From Bacillus sp. FJAT-42376 (GTDB lineage: Bacteria > Bacillota > Bacilli > Bacillales > Bacillaceae): DNA of 64,000 nt. Position numbers and translations under genes: made by a program. The stretch spans positions 3,348,001 through 3,412,000 of the forward strand of contig NZ_CP033906.1 of assembly GCF_003816055.1 (NCBI RefSeq), given 5' to 3'. The notes under the pieces are model-generated. The model saw only the letters and a list, made by a program, of their open reading frames with translations. It was not told the origin of the DNA and made no database searches. Of the stretch, positions 1 to 8,162 are shown in pieces (the first letter of the stretch is position 1; each line of letters starts with the position of its first letter).

Positions 1-79
1 CTTTCGTCCTAAAAAATTGGCTCCTTGGATGAAGGGGTTTTCACTAATTATCTTATCAGTAATATGTTAAGAAAGAATA

Positions 80-98
80 AATACCTTGTAAAGGTATT
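80..98 (-). terminator. Possible terminator after phoR
   Basis: Read on the minus strand, AATACC and GGTATT form a 6-bp stem with a 7-base loop, followed by an interrupted T-rich tail. It lies just after the phoR stop. The stem is short and A/T-rich, so this is only a candidate. Nothing else is recognisable in bases 1-104. Confidence 0.4.
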
Positions 99-104
99 GT
101 AAAA

Positions 105-1865
105 CTACTCTGTTATTTCTCTTTTATTGAACTTAACAGTGAAGGTCGTGCCTTTGCCAACTTGGCTCGTTACATGGATTTGTCCCCTGTGTGCTTCGAC
201 AAGATGCTTAACGATTGCCAGTCCAAGCCCGGTTCCGCCAGAGTTTCTGCTTCTTGCTTTATCCACTCTATAGAAGCGCTCAAAGATTCTCGGAATTTCA
301 TCTTCGCTGATTCCGATCCCCGTATCTGCGACCGTAACGATGGCGTGATCTTTTCCATTCCGGAGCGTAATATGGACGGACCCGCCTTTTGGCGTGTAAG
401 TTAAGGCATTGTTAATCAGATTGATAAAGATTTGCTTAATCCGGTAAACATCCCCGATGGCTGGAATTACGTCTGCTTCACTTTCAGCCAGCAGCGTAAT
501 TTCTTTTTCTTCTGCCTTACTTGATAGAATGGCAACAATATCATCCATAATTTCGTGAAGATTGCAGTCATTGAAGGTAAGCTTAAATGCCTGCTGTTCA
601 ATTTTGGACAAATCAAGCAAATCCTGAATAAGGGATTGAAGCCGGTCGCTTTCCTTCAAAATAATGGAAAGGAAATATTCCAGAGTCTGCTTGTCAGACA
701 TCGCACCGTCCAATAGCGTTTCAGAAAATCCCTTGATGGATGTGATAGGGGTTTTAAGCTCGTGCGATACATTTGCGACAAAGTCCTTCCTCATCTGTTC
801 CAGCTTCTTCAATTCGGTAATATCATGGAAAACAAGGACAATCCCTTTCCACTCATCATTCGTTCCGATAATGGGGGCCCCGTATATTTCAAAATGCCTC
901 CGGTCAATTCCGATGGACATATGAAGCTGTCTTCGCAAACGTACTTCCGTCATGAAAATTTCTTCCACGATATCTACAATTTCTTTATGCTCAAAGGCGT
1001 CATAATAGAGCCTGTAAAGAAAATTTTCTGCATCAGCATGAAACGTTTCCTTATAGGCACGGTTGACTAGATTGATATAGCCTCTTCCATCAATTAAAAT
1101 CAGCCCGCTCCCCATATTCTCGATCAGCGTTTCAAGACGGTCCTTCTGCATCTCCTGGGCACGTGTCATGTCCTGAAGGTTCCTTGCCAGAATATTGATC
1201 GACTGGCTGAGCATGCCTGTCTCATCCATATGGTCCTCAAACGTCCTCGCTTTATAGTTCCCTTTAGCAAGCTCCATTGCAACCTTTGTCGCACTTTCAA
1301 TCGGCTTTGTATACTGCGATGTAATCCTGAAGCCCAGGAGCAGGATGACGATAAGAGAAAGGCCGAGGCTTGTGGCAAGAAGACCCCAGATCTGCTGATT
1401 CACCTGTTTAAGCGATTCAATCGGAGTGCTTAGAACGAGATAAGCATTTTTTTTACCCTGGTCCCCAATCGCGACGCCATAATAATAAAGACCGTCTCCC
1501 TGTCCGCTGATGCGGGGGTCCTTCTTCACTTTTTTTAATTTGGCCAGGGCTTCCTTTGCCAGCTGTTTTTCATTCCCGTTCGTTTTTCCGGCGTCATACA
1601 GTACCCTTCCGCTCTCATTTAATACAGTTATATGTGCGCCTGTATGGCTGCTCGCCTGCTGAAGAAGGGCCGGCATGTTGTCCGATTGGATACCTGCTTC
1701 AGAAATTAGAAGCTGCATCAGTCTTGTTTCTTTTTCAATTCTTTCTTTAAATGTATCCACGTAATAGCTGTTGAAAATCTGTCCAAGAAGAAGCCCCAGC
1801 CCCACTAAAACCGAAATGATTAAGGTTATGAGTGCAAATAGCAGGCGGGAACGGAACTTATTCAT
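105..1865 (-). CDS. phoR: Phosphate-responsive sensor histidine kinase PhoR
   Basis: This is the membrane sensor kinase of the PhoP-PhoR phosphate-starvation system; it autophosphorylates on His and passes phosphate to PhoP. The 586-residue protein has an N-terminal membrane segment (about 9-28), an extracytoplasmic sensor region, a second membrane segment (about 160-182), a HAMP linker, a PAS-like domain, then HisKA with the phospho-acceptor in FVANVSHELKTP (His368). A HATPase domain follows, with its N box (NLINNAL) and the DTGIGI and GTGLGL glycine boxes. The start is the ATG reading MNKFRSRLLF, preceded by GAGGAG. An upstream in-frame extension of 26 codons is rejected because it lies deep inside phoP. 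The gene overlaps the phoP end by 8 bases, so the two are translationally coupled. Confidence 0.95.
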   Translation of the reverse strand: MNKFRSRLLFALITLIISVLVGLGLLLGQIFNSYYVDTFKERIEKETRLMQLLISEAGIQSDNMPALLQQASSHTGAHITVLNESGRVLYDAGKTNGNEKQLAKEALAKLKKVKKDPRISGQGDGLYYYGVAIGDQGKKNAYLVLSTPIESLKQVNQQIWGLLATSLGLSLIVILLLGFRITSQYTKPIESATKVAMELAKGNYKARTFEDHMDETGMLSQSINILARNLQDMTRAQEMQKDRLETLIENMGSGLILIDGRGYINLVNRAYKETFHADAENFLYRLYYDAFEHKEIVDIVEEIFMTEVRLRRQLHMSIGIDRRHFEIYGAPIIGTNDEWKGIVLVFHDITELKKLEQMRKDFVANVSHELKTPITSIKGFSETLLDGAMSDKQTLEYFLSIILKESDRLQSLIQDLLDLSKIEQQAFKLTFNDCNLHEIMDDIVAILSSKAEEKEITLLAESEADVIPAIGDVYRIKQIFINLINNALTYTPKGGSVHITLRNGKDHAIVTVADTGIGISEDEIPRIFERFYRVDKARSRNSGGTGLGLAIVKHLVEAHRGQIHVTSQVGKGTTFTVKFNKREITE

Positions 1866-2580
1866 CCGCCTTTGGCTCCTCAAGCTTATACCCAAGTCCC
1901 CGAATCGTTTTAATATAAAGAGGTTTCTTCGTATTTCGTTCAATCTTTTCTCTTAGATGGCTTATATGTACATCTACAATCCGTGTATCACCGGCAAAAT
2001 CATAGTTCCATACCGCACTGAGGAGCTGATCCCTTGTTAAAACCCTGCCTTTATGGCGGGCAAGATAAACAAGAAGTTCAAATTCCTTCGGTGTAAGTTC
2101 TAAACGCTCCTGGCTATAGTAGGCCTCATAGTGCTCCGGAAGAATTTTAAGATCGCCAATCCTGATTTTCTCCGAGGATTCAGGTTCTTCCTTCGTCTCA
2201 GTCTCCGTTAAAAATTGGGTCCTCCTTAAAATGGCCTTGATTCTCGCTACAACTTCTCTCGGGCTGAAAGGTTTCGTCATATAATCATCGGCACCAAGCT
2301 CAAGACCCAGAACTTTATCAAATTCATCATCTTTGGCAGTCAGCATCAAAATCGGCACCATCACTTTTTGCTGACGGAGCTGCTTGCACACTTCAATGCC
2401 ATCCATTTTAGGAAGCATCAAGTCAAGCACCATTAAGTCCGGAGATTCCGTCAGACCTTTATGAAGGGCTTCACTGCCATCCATGGCCGTCATAACTTCA
2501 TAGCCCGATTGTTCAAGATTATATTGAAGTAAAGTTAAAATGGAATGTTCGTCATCCACTACTAGAATCTTCTTACTCAT
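1858..2580 (-). CDS. phoP: Response regulator PhoP
   Basis: OmpR/PhoB-family response regulator partnered with PhoR; in Bacillus it activates phosphate-scavenging genes under phosphate limitation. The 240-residue protein has a receiver domain with acidic pocket D9/D10, phospho-acceptor D53 in LMVLDLMLPKMDG and the conserved Lys in LTAKDD. A winged-helix DNA-binding domain follows (LTPKEFELLVYLARHKGRVLTRDQLL, then RTVDVHI-like and IRGLGYKL motifs). The start is the ATG at 2580, 7 bases after GGAGG; a longer frame reaching 2694 lacks a better ribosome site and is not supported by family length. It is the first gene of the phoPR operon. I saw no convincing PhoP box in the 287 bases upstream. Confidence 0.96.
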   Translation of the reverse strand: MSKKILVVDDEHSILTLLQYNLEQSGYEVMTAMDGSEALHKGLTESPDLMVLDLMLPKMDGIEVCKQLRQQKVMVPILMLTAKDDEFDKVLGLELGADDYMTKPFSPREVVARIKAILRRTQFLTETETKEEPESSEKIRIGDLKILPEHYEAYYSQERLELTPKEFELLVYLARHKGRVLTRDQLLSAVWNYDFAGDTRIVDVHISHLREKIERNTKKPLYIKTIRGLGYKLEEPKADE

Positions 2581-2721
2581 AAAGGCCTCCAAATCGTATT
2601 TTCCTCCATGGCTTACTGCCATCCCTTCTATTATAGTCAAAGAAACGGTTCCTACAAAAGGGGCAGATGCAAGTTGGACAGATATTTTTTGCATAAGGAG
2701 GGCTTAAGACTAATAAAAAGC

Positions 2722-2761
2722 AAAAAAAAACAGCCTGATATCGTTTCATCAAACTGTTTTA
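2722..2761 (-). terminator. Terminator downstream of the MaoC-like gene
   Basis: On the minus strand AAAACAGTTTGAT pairs with ATCAGGCTGTTTT (two G-T pairs) around an 8-base loop and runs into eight T residues. It follows the MaoC-like gene, with a decayed repeat in between, and insulates phoP. Confidence 0.75.
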
Positions 2762-2778
2762 ATACGTCTTATTCTTTT

Positions 2779-2864
2779 TTGCTCTGTTATATTTTGGCTG
2801 TTTGATTCCCGCTGCAAACGTTCGCTTTCTGCTCCCATTGCCTGGTGCGGAAGATCAGCACCGC
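2779..2864. repeat. Decayed copy of the GCTCTGTTAAA repeat family
   Basis: The stretch reads like the left half of the family seen at 27351 (GCTCTGTTA, TTGGCTGTT-GATT, CCGCTGCA, CGTTCGCTTTC), with changes and without the usual right end. It lies between the MaoC-like gene and its terminator. Confidence 0.5.
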
Positions 2865-2867
2865 GAT

Positions 2868-3344
2868 TTAAAAATTTTCAAAAGCTTGTCCATGATCCGA
2901 ATTGGAATAGGCAGGAGGAATAACTTCCAGCGTCCCCGATAATGCAAGACTTTCTTTTTCATTGAAGCCTTCGACCGATACAAGAATTCTTCCTGCATCC
3001 AGATTAGAATCCTTCACCTCGAAGAAAAACTTCACGTTTTCATAATGATAGACAGGCAAGTGAAAATCGAGCTGCTGCTTTGTAACATGACTGCCTGGTC
3101 CGGGAAAATATTTTGAAATAGCGGATGTTACAAAACCGGAGAGCATAACGGCCGGAACAATCGGCTTTTTAAAGGGCGTCTGTGAAGCATAATCATGCTG
3201 GATATAGAGCGGATTGGCATCATTGGTAAGCCCCAGATACAGAAGGAGATCTTTGTCTTCCATTTTTTCACTTAAAGTCAGCTTTTCCCCTGCTTTAATT
3301 TCTTCAATCGGTCTGCCAAGCTTTCTTTTTTTGCCTAAAACCAT
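2868..3344 (-). CDS. MaoC-like hotdog protein, catalytic His absent
   Basis: A 158-residue single-hotdog protein of the MaoC/(R)-enoyl-CoA hydratase superfamily. The family fold signature is clear: GLTNDANPLYIQHDYA at 39-54, then FKKPIVPAVMLSGF. Active (R)-hydratases use an Asp and a His five residues later (DxNPxH). Here Asp42 is kept but position 47 is Tyr, so classical hydratase activity is doubtful. It may bind acyl-CoA or an acyl chain without hydrating it, or act in another way. It sits alone between phoP and mdh, all on the minus strand, with its own terminator. The start is an ATG after a purine-rich GGGGGAGGAT-type site. Family placement is confident; function is not known. Confidence 0.8.
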   Translation of the reverse strand: MVLGKKRKLGRPIEEIKAGEKLTLSEKMEDKDLLLYLGLTNDANPLYIQHDYASQTPFKKPIVPAVMLSGFVTSAISKYFPGPGSHVTKQQLDFHLPVYHYENVKFFFEVKDSNLDAGRILVSVEGFNEKESLALSGTLEVIPPAYSNSDHGQAFENF

Positions 3345-3555
3345 AACAGATCCTCCCCCCTAAAAAAAAAGAAATCGCTTACATTTTAGTGCTGGCTGGC
3401 TGAATCTGACTGCTTACTCCCGCGATCGATTTCCCAGAACCCGGCAGGCATGAATCCTTCTCATCTATACCCGCCAGAGGGTTTCCGCTGGCTCTTTCCG
3501 GGAGGCTGCCTTCTTTGCTAAAGAGCTGAATAGCAAGTTTCCGCCATCTCCATTT

Positions 3556-3586
3556 AATAAAAGGAATTGGGGTTCCCCCAATTCCA
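3556..3586 (-). terminator. Terminator of mdh
   Basis: On the minus strand GGAATTGGGG and CCCCAATTCC form a 10-bp perfect stem with a 3-base loop followed by TTTTA. It lies 12 bases past the mdh stop. The 250 bases between it and the MaoC-like gene hold no gene I can support. Confidence 0.9.
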
Positions 3587-3597
3587 GCTATTATCTA

Positions 3598-4536
3598 TTA
3601 ATCTGCTAAAACTTTCATCACGTTTTTAACCGATTCAGCCGATTTGTTCAGGGCTGCCTTTTCTTCTTCTGTCAGTTCCAGCTCGATAATTTTCTCTAAT
3701 CCGTTCTTGCCTAGGACTGCCGGAACCCCAAGATAAATTCCATCATAGCCATATTCGCCTTCCAGATAGGCAATAGCGGGGATTACACGGCGCTGGTCTT
3801 TTACAATTGCCTCTGTCATTTCAACAAGGGAAGCTGCCGGAGCGTAATAAGCGCTGCCGTTCCCTAAAAGATTGACAATCTCTCCCCCGCCCTTGCGCGT
3901 TCTTTCCACGATTGCATCCAAACGGTCTTTGGAAAGGAGTGTTTCGAGCGGAATGCCCCCCGCATAAGAGTACCTTACAAGCGGAACCATATCATCTCCA
4001 TGGCCTCCAAGAACAAATCCTGTTACATCCTTAACTGAGAGCTTCAGCTCCTGTGCTACAAATGTCCGGAAACGAGCTGTATCCAAAACGCCGGATTGCC
4101 CGATTACCCGGTTTTTAGGAAAACCGGATTCTGTAAATACCGCATATGTCATAGCATCAACAGGGTTCGTTAACACAATAATCGTACACTCCGGAGAATA
4201 TTTCGCAATTTCCTTTGTCACGCTTCTCATAATCTTTTCGTTTGTGGCAACGAGATCATCTCTGCTCATACCGGGTTTTCTTGCAATTCCTGCAGTAATG
4301 ACAACTACATCAGAGTCTGCCGTATCTTCATAGCTGGATGTTCCCGTAATATTTGCATCAAATCCCATGACCGGGCTCGCTTCGAGCATATCAAGAGCCT
4401 TCCCTTTTGTAGGGTTTTCCATCTGCGGAATATCTACTAAGACAACATCACCCAGTTCTTTGGCGGCAAGAAGGAAAGCCGTTGTTGCCCCGGTAAAGCC
4501 TGCTCCGATGACGGAAATCTTTTTGCGTTTGTTCAT
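3598..4536 (-). CDS. mdh: Malate dehydrogenase
   Basis: NAD-dependent oxidation of malate to oxaloacetate in the TCA cycle. The protein (312 residues, as in B. subtilis) is the LDH-like MDH type: Rossmann motif IGAGFTGA near the N-terminus, then [21 protein letters not shown] and the active-site loop [12 protein letters not shown] with [10 protein letters not shown] carrying the catalytic His. I place the start at the second Met ([11 protein letters not shown]): AGGAG abuts the first ATG directly but stands 9 bases before this one. It is the third gene of the citZ-icd-mdh cluster, 102 bases after icd and behind icd's hairpin, so it is probably transcribed partly by read-through. Confidence 0.97.
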   Translation of the reverse strand: MNKRKKISVIGAGFTGATTAFLLAAKELGDVVLVDIPQMENPTKGKALDMLEASPVMGFDANITGTSSYEDTADSDVVVITAGIARKPGMSRDDLVATNEKIMRSVTKEIAKYSPECTIIVLTNPVDAMTYAVFTESGFPKNRVIGQSGVLDTARFRTFVAQELKLSVKDVTGFVLGGHGDDMVPLVRYSYAGGIPLETLLSKDRLDAIVERTRKGGGEIVNLLGNGSAYYAPAASLVEMTEAIVKDQRRVIPAIAYLEGEYGYDGIYLGVPAVLGKNGLEKIIELELTEEEKAALNKSAESVKNVMKVLAD

Positions 4537-4584
4537 TTTACCCATCTCCTATACGATAAAGTATTCAGAACGATTAGTGTATCA

Positions 4585-4621
4585 TATAAAACCAGGCAAT
4601 ACCCTGATTGGTATTGCCTGG
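4585..4621 (-). terminator. Hairpin between icd and mdh
   Basis: CCAGGCAATACC and GGTATTGCCTGG form a perfect 12-bp stem with a 6-base loop. On the minus strand it is followed by TTTTATATG. It probably terminates part of the icd transcripts and sets the icd:mdh ratio. Confidence 0.85.
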
Positions 4622-4638
4622 CTCTATTTATTTATTTA

Positions 4639-5910
4639 TTACCCCATGTTTTTAATGAGCTCGTCTCCAAATTGAGAACATTTCACTTCAGTGGCACCAT
4701 CCATAAGGCGGGCAAAGTCATATGTCACAACTTTAGAAGCGATGGTTTTTTCAACAGATTTGATCACAAGATCCGCTGCTTCGTTCCAGCCAAGGTGTTC
4801 AAGCATAAGCACTCCTGAAAGAAGAACGGATGAAGGATTCACTTTATCCAGGCCTGCATATTTTGGTGCTGTTCCATGTGTAGCTTCGAAAATTGCATGT
4901 CCAGTTTCGTAGTTGATGTTGGCTCCAGGAGCAATACCGATTCCTCCCACCTGTGCAGCAAGTGCATCAGAGATATAATCTCCATTCAGGTTCATCGTTG
5001 CAACGACATCAAATTCGCTTGGACGAGTAAGAATTTGCTGAAGGAAAATATCCGCGATGGAATCCTTCACAATAATTTTGCCTGCCGCCTCTGCTTCGCT
5101 TTGAGCTGTATTCGCAGCATCCTTGCCTTCTTTTTCTACAATTCTATCATATTCAGCCCAAGTGAATACTTTATCGCCGAATTCTTTTTCTGCCAATTCA
5201 TAGCCCCAGTTTTTAAATGCGCCTTCTGTGTACTTCATAATGTTTCCTTTGTGTACAAGAGTTACAGATTTGCGTCCCTGGTCCAAAGCATACTGGATGG
5301 CAGCGCGCACCAGACGGGAAGTACCCTCTTGGGAAACAGGCTTAATTCCAATTCCTGAAGTTTCAGGGAAACGGATTTTATTTACACCCATCTCATTTTG
5401 CAGGAAAGAAATCAATTTTTTCACTTCATCAGAACCGTTTGCATATTCAATCCCTGCATAGATATCTTCCGTATTTTCACGGAAAATCACCATATCCGTA
5501 TCTTCAGGGCGTTTAACCGGAGAAGGCACACCGTTGAAATAGCGTACGGGTCTTAGGCACGTGAAAAGATCAAGCTCCTGGCGAAGAGCAACGTTAAGAG
5601 AACGGATTCCTCCTCCAACCGGAGTTGTAAGCGGTCCTTTAATAGCAATCATGTATTCACGGATGGCATCAAGTGTTTCTTCCGGAAGCCAGCTGCCTGT
5701 AGCATTAAATGCTTTTTCCCCTGCCAGTACTTCCTTCCAGACGATTTTCTTTTCGCCGTTGTATGCTTTTTCCACAGCTGCTTCCATTACGCGGGATGCA
5801 GATGCCCAGATGTCCGGACCAATTCCGTCTCCTTCAATGTAAGGGATAATCGGCTGATCAGGTACGTTCAATACACCATTAGATACTGTAATTTTTTCAC
5901 CGTTTGTCAT
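4639..5910 (-). CDS. icd: Isocitrate dehydrogenase (NADP)
   Basis: Oxidative decarboxylation of isocitrate to 2-oxoglutarate, producing NADPH in the TCA cycle. At 423 residues it matches the B. subtilis enzyme length. Visible hallmarks are GDGIGPDIW at the N-terminus, the substrate loop [31 protein letters not shown], the metal-binding region [10 protein letters not shown] and the coenzyme-binding TAPKYAG. The start ATG is preceded by GGAGG at a normal distance. It lies between citZ and mdh on the minus strand, with hairpins on both sides. Confidence 0.97.
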   Translation of the reverse strand: MTNGEKITVSNGVLNVPDQPIIPYIEGDGIGPDIWASASRVMEAAVEKAYNGEKKIVWKEVLAGEKAFNATGSWLPEETLDAIREYMIAIKGPLTTPVGGGIRSLNVALRQELDLFTCLRPVRYFNGVPSPVKRPEDTDMVIFRENTEDIYAGIEYANGSDEVKKLISFLQNEMGVNKIRFPETSGIGIKPVSQEGTSRLVRAAIQYALDQGRKSVTLVHKGNIMKYTEGAFKNWGYELAEKEFGDKVFTWAEYDRIVEKEGKDAANTAQSEAEAAGKIIVKDSIADIFLQQILTRPSEFDVVATMNLNGDYISDALAAQVGGIGIAPGANINYETGHAIFEATHGTAPKYAGLDKVNPSSVLLSGVLMLEHLGWNEAADLVIKSVEKTIASKVVTYDFARLMDGATEVKCSQFGDELIKNMG

Positions 5911-5949
5911 GTTTCTTACCTCCAGTTTATGTATTGTGCCAACAATAAA

Positions 5950-5983
5950 ATGGTAAAAGAGGTTAACTTTTCAGTCAACCTCT
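5950..5983 (-). terminator. Hairpin between citZ and icd
   Basis: On the minus strand AGAGGTTGAC pairs with GTTAACCTCT around a short A-rich loop, followed by TTTTACCATTTTA. It follows the citZ stop and precedes icd, so it may act as a partial terminator inside the cluster. Confidence 0.7.
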
Positions 5984-6045
5984 AAACCTCTTTCCGGCAG
6001 CTGAATGTATGAAATTCAGTTCCCGTCTTCCGGTTTACTGCTTAA

Positions 6046-7161
6046 TTAACGCTCTTCAATTGGTACATACCGCTGTTTATCAGGTCCGATATAATCAGCG
6101 CGCGGACGGATTAAGCGGTTGTTTTCATATTGCTCAAGGATATGTGCAAGCCATCCTGAAACACGGCTGACTGCAAAAATTGGCGTAAACAGATCATGGT
6201 CAATTCCAAGACTGTGATACACAGATGCAGAGTAGAAGTCCACATTTGGAGGAAGATTTTTTTCTGAAGTGACAATTTCCTCCACTTTAAGGGACATATC
6301 ATACCACTTGCTCTCTCCTGTAAGATTTGAAAGCTTTTGAGACATTTCTCTCAGATGCTTGGCACGCGGGTCACCATTGCGGTATACGCGATGCCCGAAT
6401 CCCATGATTTTCTCTTTGCGTGAAAGTTTAGCCTGGATGTATGATTCTGCATTCTCCACATCCCCAATTTCGGTCAGCATCTTCATAACAGCCTCGTTTG
6501 CTCCGCCGTGAAGAGGACCTTTCAGTGCACCGATTGCAGCGGTTACGCCGGAGTAAATATCCGACAGGGTGGCTACACATACACGTGCTGTAAAAGTGGA
6601 AGCATTCAGTTCATGATCAGCGTGAAGCACCAGTGCTTTATTGAATGCTTCAACCGCCACGTGGCTTGGCTCTTCTCCCGTAAGTGTATAAAGGAAATTC
6701 GCTGCAATTCCGTAATCCGGGCGCGGTTCAACTGGTGAAAGACCTTTGCGGATTCGGCTGAATGCCGTTACAAGAGTCGGAAGTTTAGCCTGAAGGCAAA
6801 TTGCTTTCCGGTAATTCGCTTCTTTGGACATATCGTCCGCATCCGGATCAAAAAGACCAAGCATGGAAACAGCCGTACGGATCGCTGCCATCGGATGAAC
6901 CTCAGAAATCGGATACTGTTTAAAATGTTCAATGATTTGATGAGGGATGCCTGCGTTATCAGCAAGCAGTTTTTTAATGTCAGCCAGTTCTTCCTCTGTG
7001 GGAAGCTTCCCATGCCATAACAAATAAATAACTTCTTCAAACGTTGCATTTTCCGCCAAGTCATCAATGTTGTACCCCACATATGTAAGGGTATCATCGA
7101 TGATGGAGCTTACTGCTGAAGTAGTCGCTACTACCCCTTCGAGACCGCGAGTTGCTGTCAT
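6046..7161 (-). CDS. citZ: Citrate synthase
   Basis: Condenses oxaloacetate and acetyl-CoA to citrate, the entry step of the TCA cycle. The 371-residue protein is the short Gram-positive type. Catalytic motifs are GPLHGGANE, MGFGHRVYR and PPNVDFYSA, which supply the two His and one Asp. The ATG at 7161 (MTATRGLEGV) lies 9 bases after AAAGGAG; a TTG two codons upstream is less well placed. It is the first gene of citZ-icd-mdh, with a sigma-A promoter about 250 bases upstream and cre-like sequences in the leader. Confidence 0.97.
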   Translation of the reverse strand: MTATRGLEGVVATTSAVSSIIDDTLTYVGYNIDDLAENATFEEVIYLLWHGKLPTEEELADIKKLLADNAGIPHQIIEHFKQYPISEVHPMAAIRTAVSMLGLFDPDADDMSKEANYRKAICLQAKLPTLVTAFSRIRKGLSPVEPRPDYGIAANFLYTLTGEEPSHVAVEAFNKALVLHADHELNASTFTARVCVATLSDIYSGVTAAIGALKGPLHGGANEAVMKMLTEIGDVENAESYIQAKLSRKEKIMGFGHRVYRNGDPRAKHLREMSQKLSNLTGESKWYDMSLKVEEIVTSEKNLPPNVDFYSASVYHSLGIDHDLFTPIFAVSRVSGWLAHILEQYENNRLIRPRADYIGPDKQRYVPIEER

Positions 7162-7307
7162 ATCCAATCTCTCCTTTGCGCAATTTTCCCTAAATGCTAA
7201 AATTGTTTAAGATTAAAAGAAAGGAATTCCTTCTCTTATTCTATCAAACATAAATGAATGAGCGCTTGCTCAGCAAACGGCCATTAATGAAAGCGATTCA
7301 CACGGAA

Positions 7308-7321
7308 AGTAAATGCTTACA
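7308..7321 (-). promoter_or_regulatory. Candidate CcpA (cre) site in the citZ leader
   Basis: Minus-strand TGTAAGCATTTACT matches TGWAANCGNTNWCA at 12 of 14 positions; the central CG is CA. A second half-like match, TGAAAGCGATTCA, lies at 7288-7300. Both are some 80-120 bases downstream of the predicted start point, where CcpA would act as a roadblock. CcpA control of citZ is established in B. subtilis; these particular sites are inferred. Confidence 0.4.
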
Positions 7322-7406
7322 TTTTCACATAAGCAAATAATCAGAAATCTCCCATTAAATCCTCTCTCTTTTGAAAAGGCATACATTCATTTAGTAGCCT
7401 ATTGCT

Positions 7407-7435
7407 ATTATAAACAATAATCAGACTTTTGTGAA
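7407..7435 (-). promoter_or_regulatory. Predicted sigma-A promoter of citZ
   Basis: On the minus strand TTCACA, a 17-base spacer, then a perfect TATAAT. The -10 lies within an inverted repeat ATTAT-N5-ATAAT, which could be an operator (for example for CcpC, whose site is ATAA-N7-TTAT), though spacing differs. The rest of the 450-base gap between citZ and the DUF441 gene holds the leader, the cre candidates and the terminator at 7482. Confidence 0.65.
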
Positions 7436-7481
7436 TCGAAAGCATCTAAATGCGAATAAAAAAATTTGGCGGAAAAATTTT

Positions 7482-7520
7482 AAAAAAGGGAAATGACTGT
7501 TTTAGAGCCATTCCCCTTTG
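7482..7520 (-). terminator. Terminator of the DUF441 gene
   Basis: Minus-strand AAAGGGGAATGGC and GTCATTTCCCTTT pair with one bulge and run into TTTTTTA. It lies about 95 bases past the stop codon of the DUF441 membrane protein. Confidence 0.8.
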
Positions 7521-7614
7521 TTCAAAATCATTTATTTGCTATATTACGAACAAAAGAGCTAGTTCGGGTAAAAGATCCTTTTCCCGGCGCTTTTAGAAGG
7601 GGTCCCTGCTGGCA

Positions 7615-8076
7615 TTACCCTCCAAAAAGTTTAACCAGCTGCATAGCAAGATAGGCAATACCAGCTCCGATTAATGGGCCTACAGCCACCCCGTTAAATA
7701 ATGCGACAGCCAGAATGGTGCCAAGGACAAGCGCAGCCGTAATATGAGGATCCTGCGCCAGCAGCGTGACACCGTTTTTGGCAATCAGGGCCACTGCGAT
7801 TCCTGAGCCCAGGGCAATCCACGCATAGTAGGATTTCAGCGCCTCTCCCATCTGTTTAAATCCGATATCACCTGTCGCAATTGGAACCAGAACGGCAATC
7901 GTAATCACCGTCACGCCCCAATTGATTCCTTTTGACTGAAGAAGCGGGAATAGCCTGGCATCAAGCCCCGTCCATTTGACAGCAAGCAAAAAGCCGACTG
8001 CGATCATCAGCGACTGATTTTTGGCAAAAATGCCGATGCCTAATAATATGAGAAGAAAAAGACTCGCCTGATTCAT
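7615..8076 (-). CDS. ytwI: DUF441 family membrane protein (YtwI-like)
   Basis: A 153-residue integral membrane protein of unknown function with about four hydrophobic segments: residues near 5-33, 50-70, 85-105 and 112-148. The Gly/Ala-rich C-terminus (GTILAVALFNGVAVGPLIGAGIAYL) is characteristic of DUF441. From memory the B. subtilis neighbour of citZ is ytwI, and position and type agree. I place the start at MNQASLFL, 8 bases after AAGGAG; an ATG two codons upstream is only 2 bases from the ribosome site. It is divergent from ytvI and monocistronic. Confidence 0.85.
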   Translation of the reverse strand: MNQASLFLLILLGIGIFAKNQSLMIAVGFLLAVKWTGLDARLFPLLQSKGINWGVTVITIAVLVPIATGDIGFKQMGEALKSYYAWIALGSGIAVALIAKNGVTLLAQDPHITAALVLGTILAVALFNGVAVGPLIGAGIAYLAMQLVKLFGG

Positions 8077-8162
8077 TTGCATCTCTCCTTACTTTTTGAC
8101 ATGTTTGCAAAATACCGGAGTAAGTATAAAGTACAACCTTCCTTTAAAAGGAGGACCGCTCA

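Noticed and set aside
1-104. A possible end of another gene before phoR (polA is the B. subtilis neighbour).
   Set aside because: No readable frame with recognisable polymerase sequence in these 104 bases.
4876-5358. Long open frame opposite icd (160 codons), and similar frames opposite accA, dnaE, sppA and thiI.
   Set aside because: They are shadows of strongly conserved genes on the other strand, without ribosome sites.
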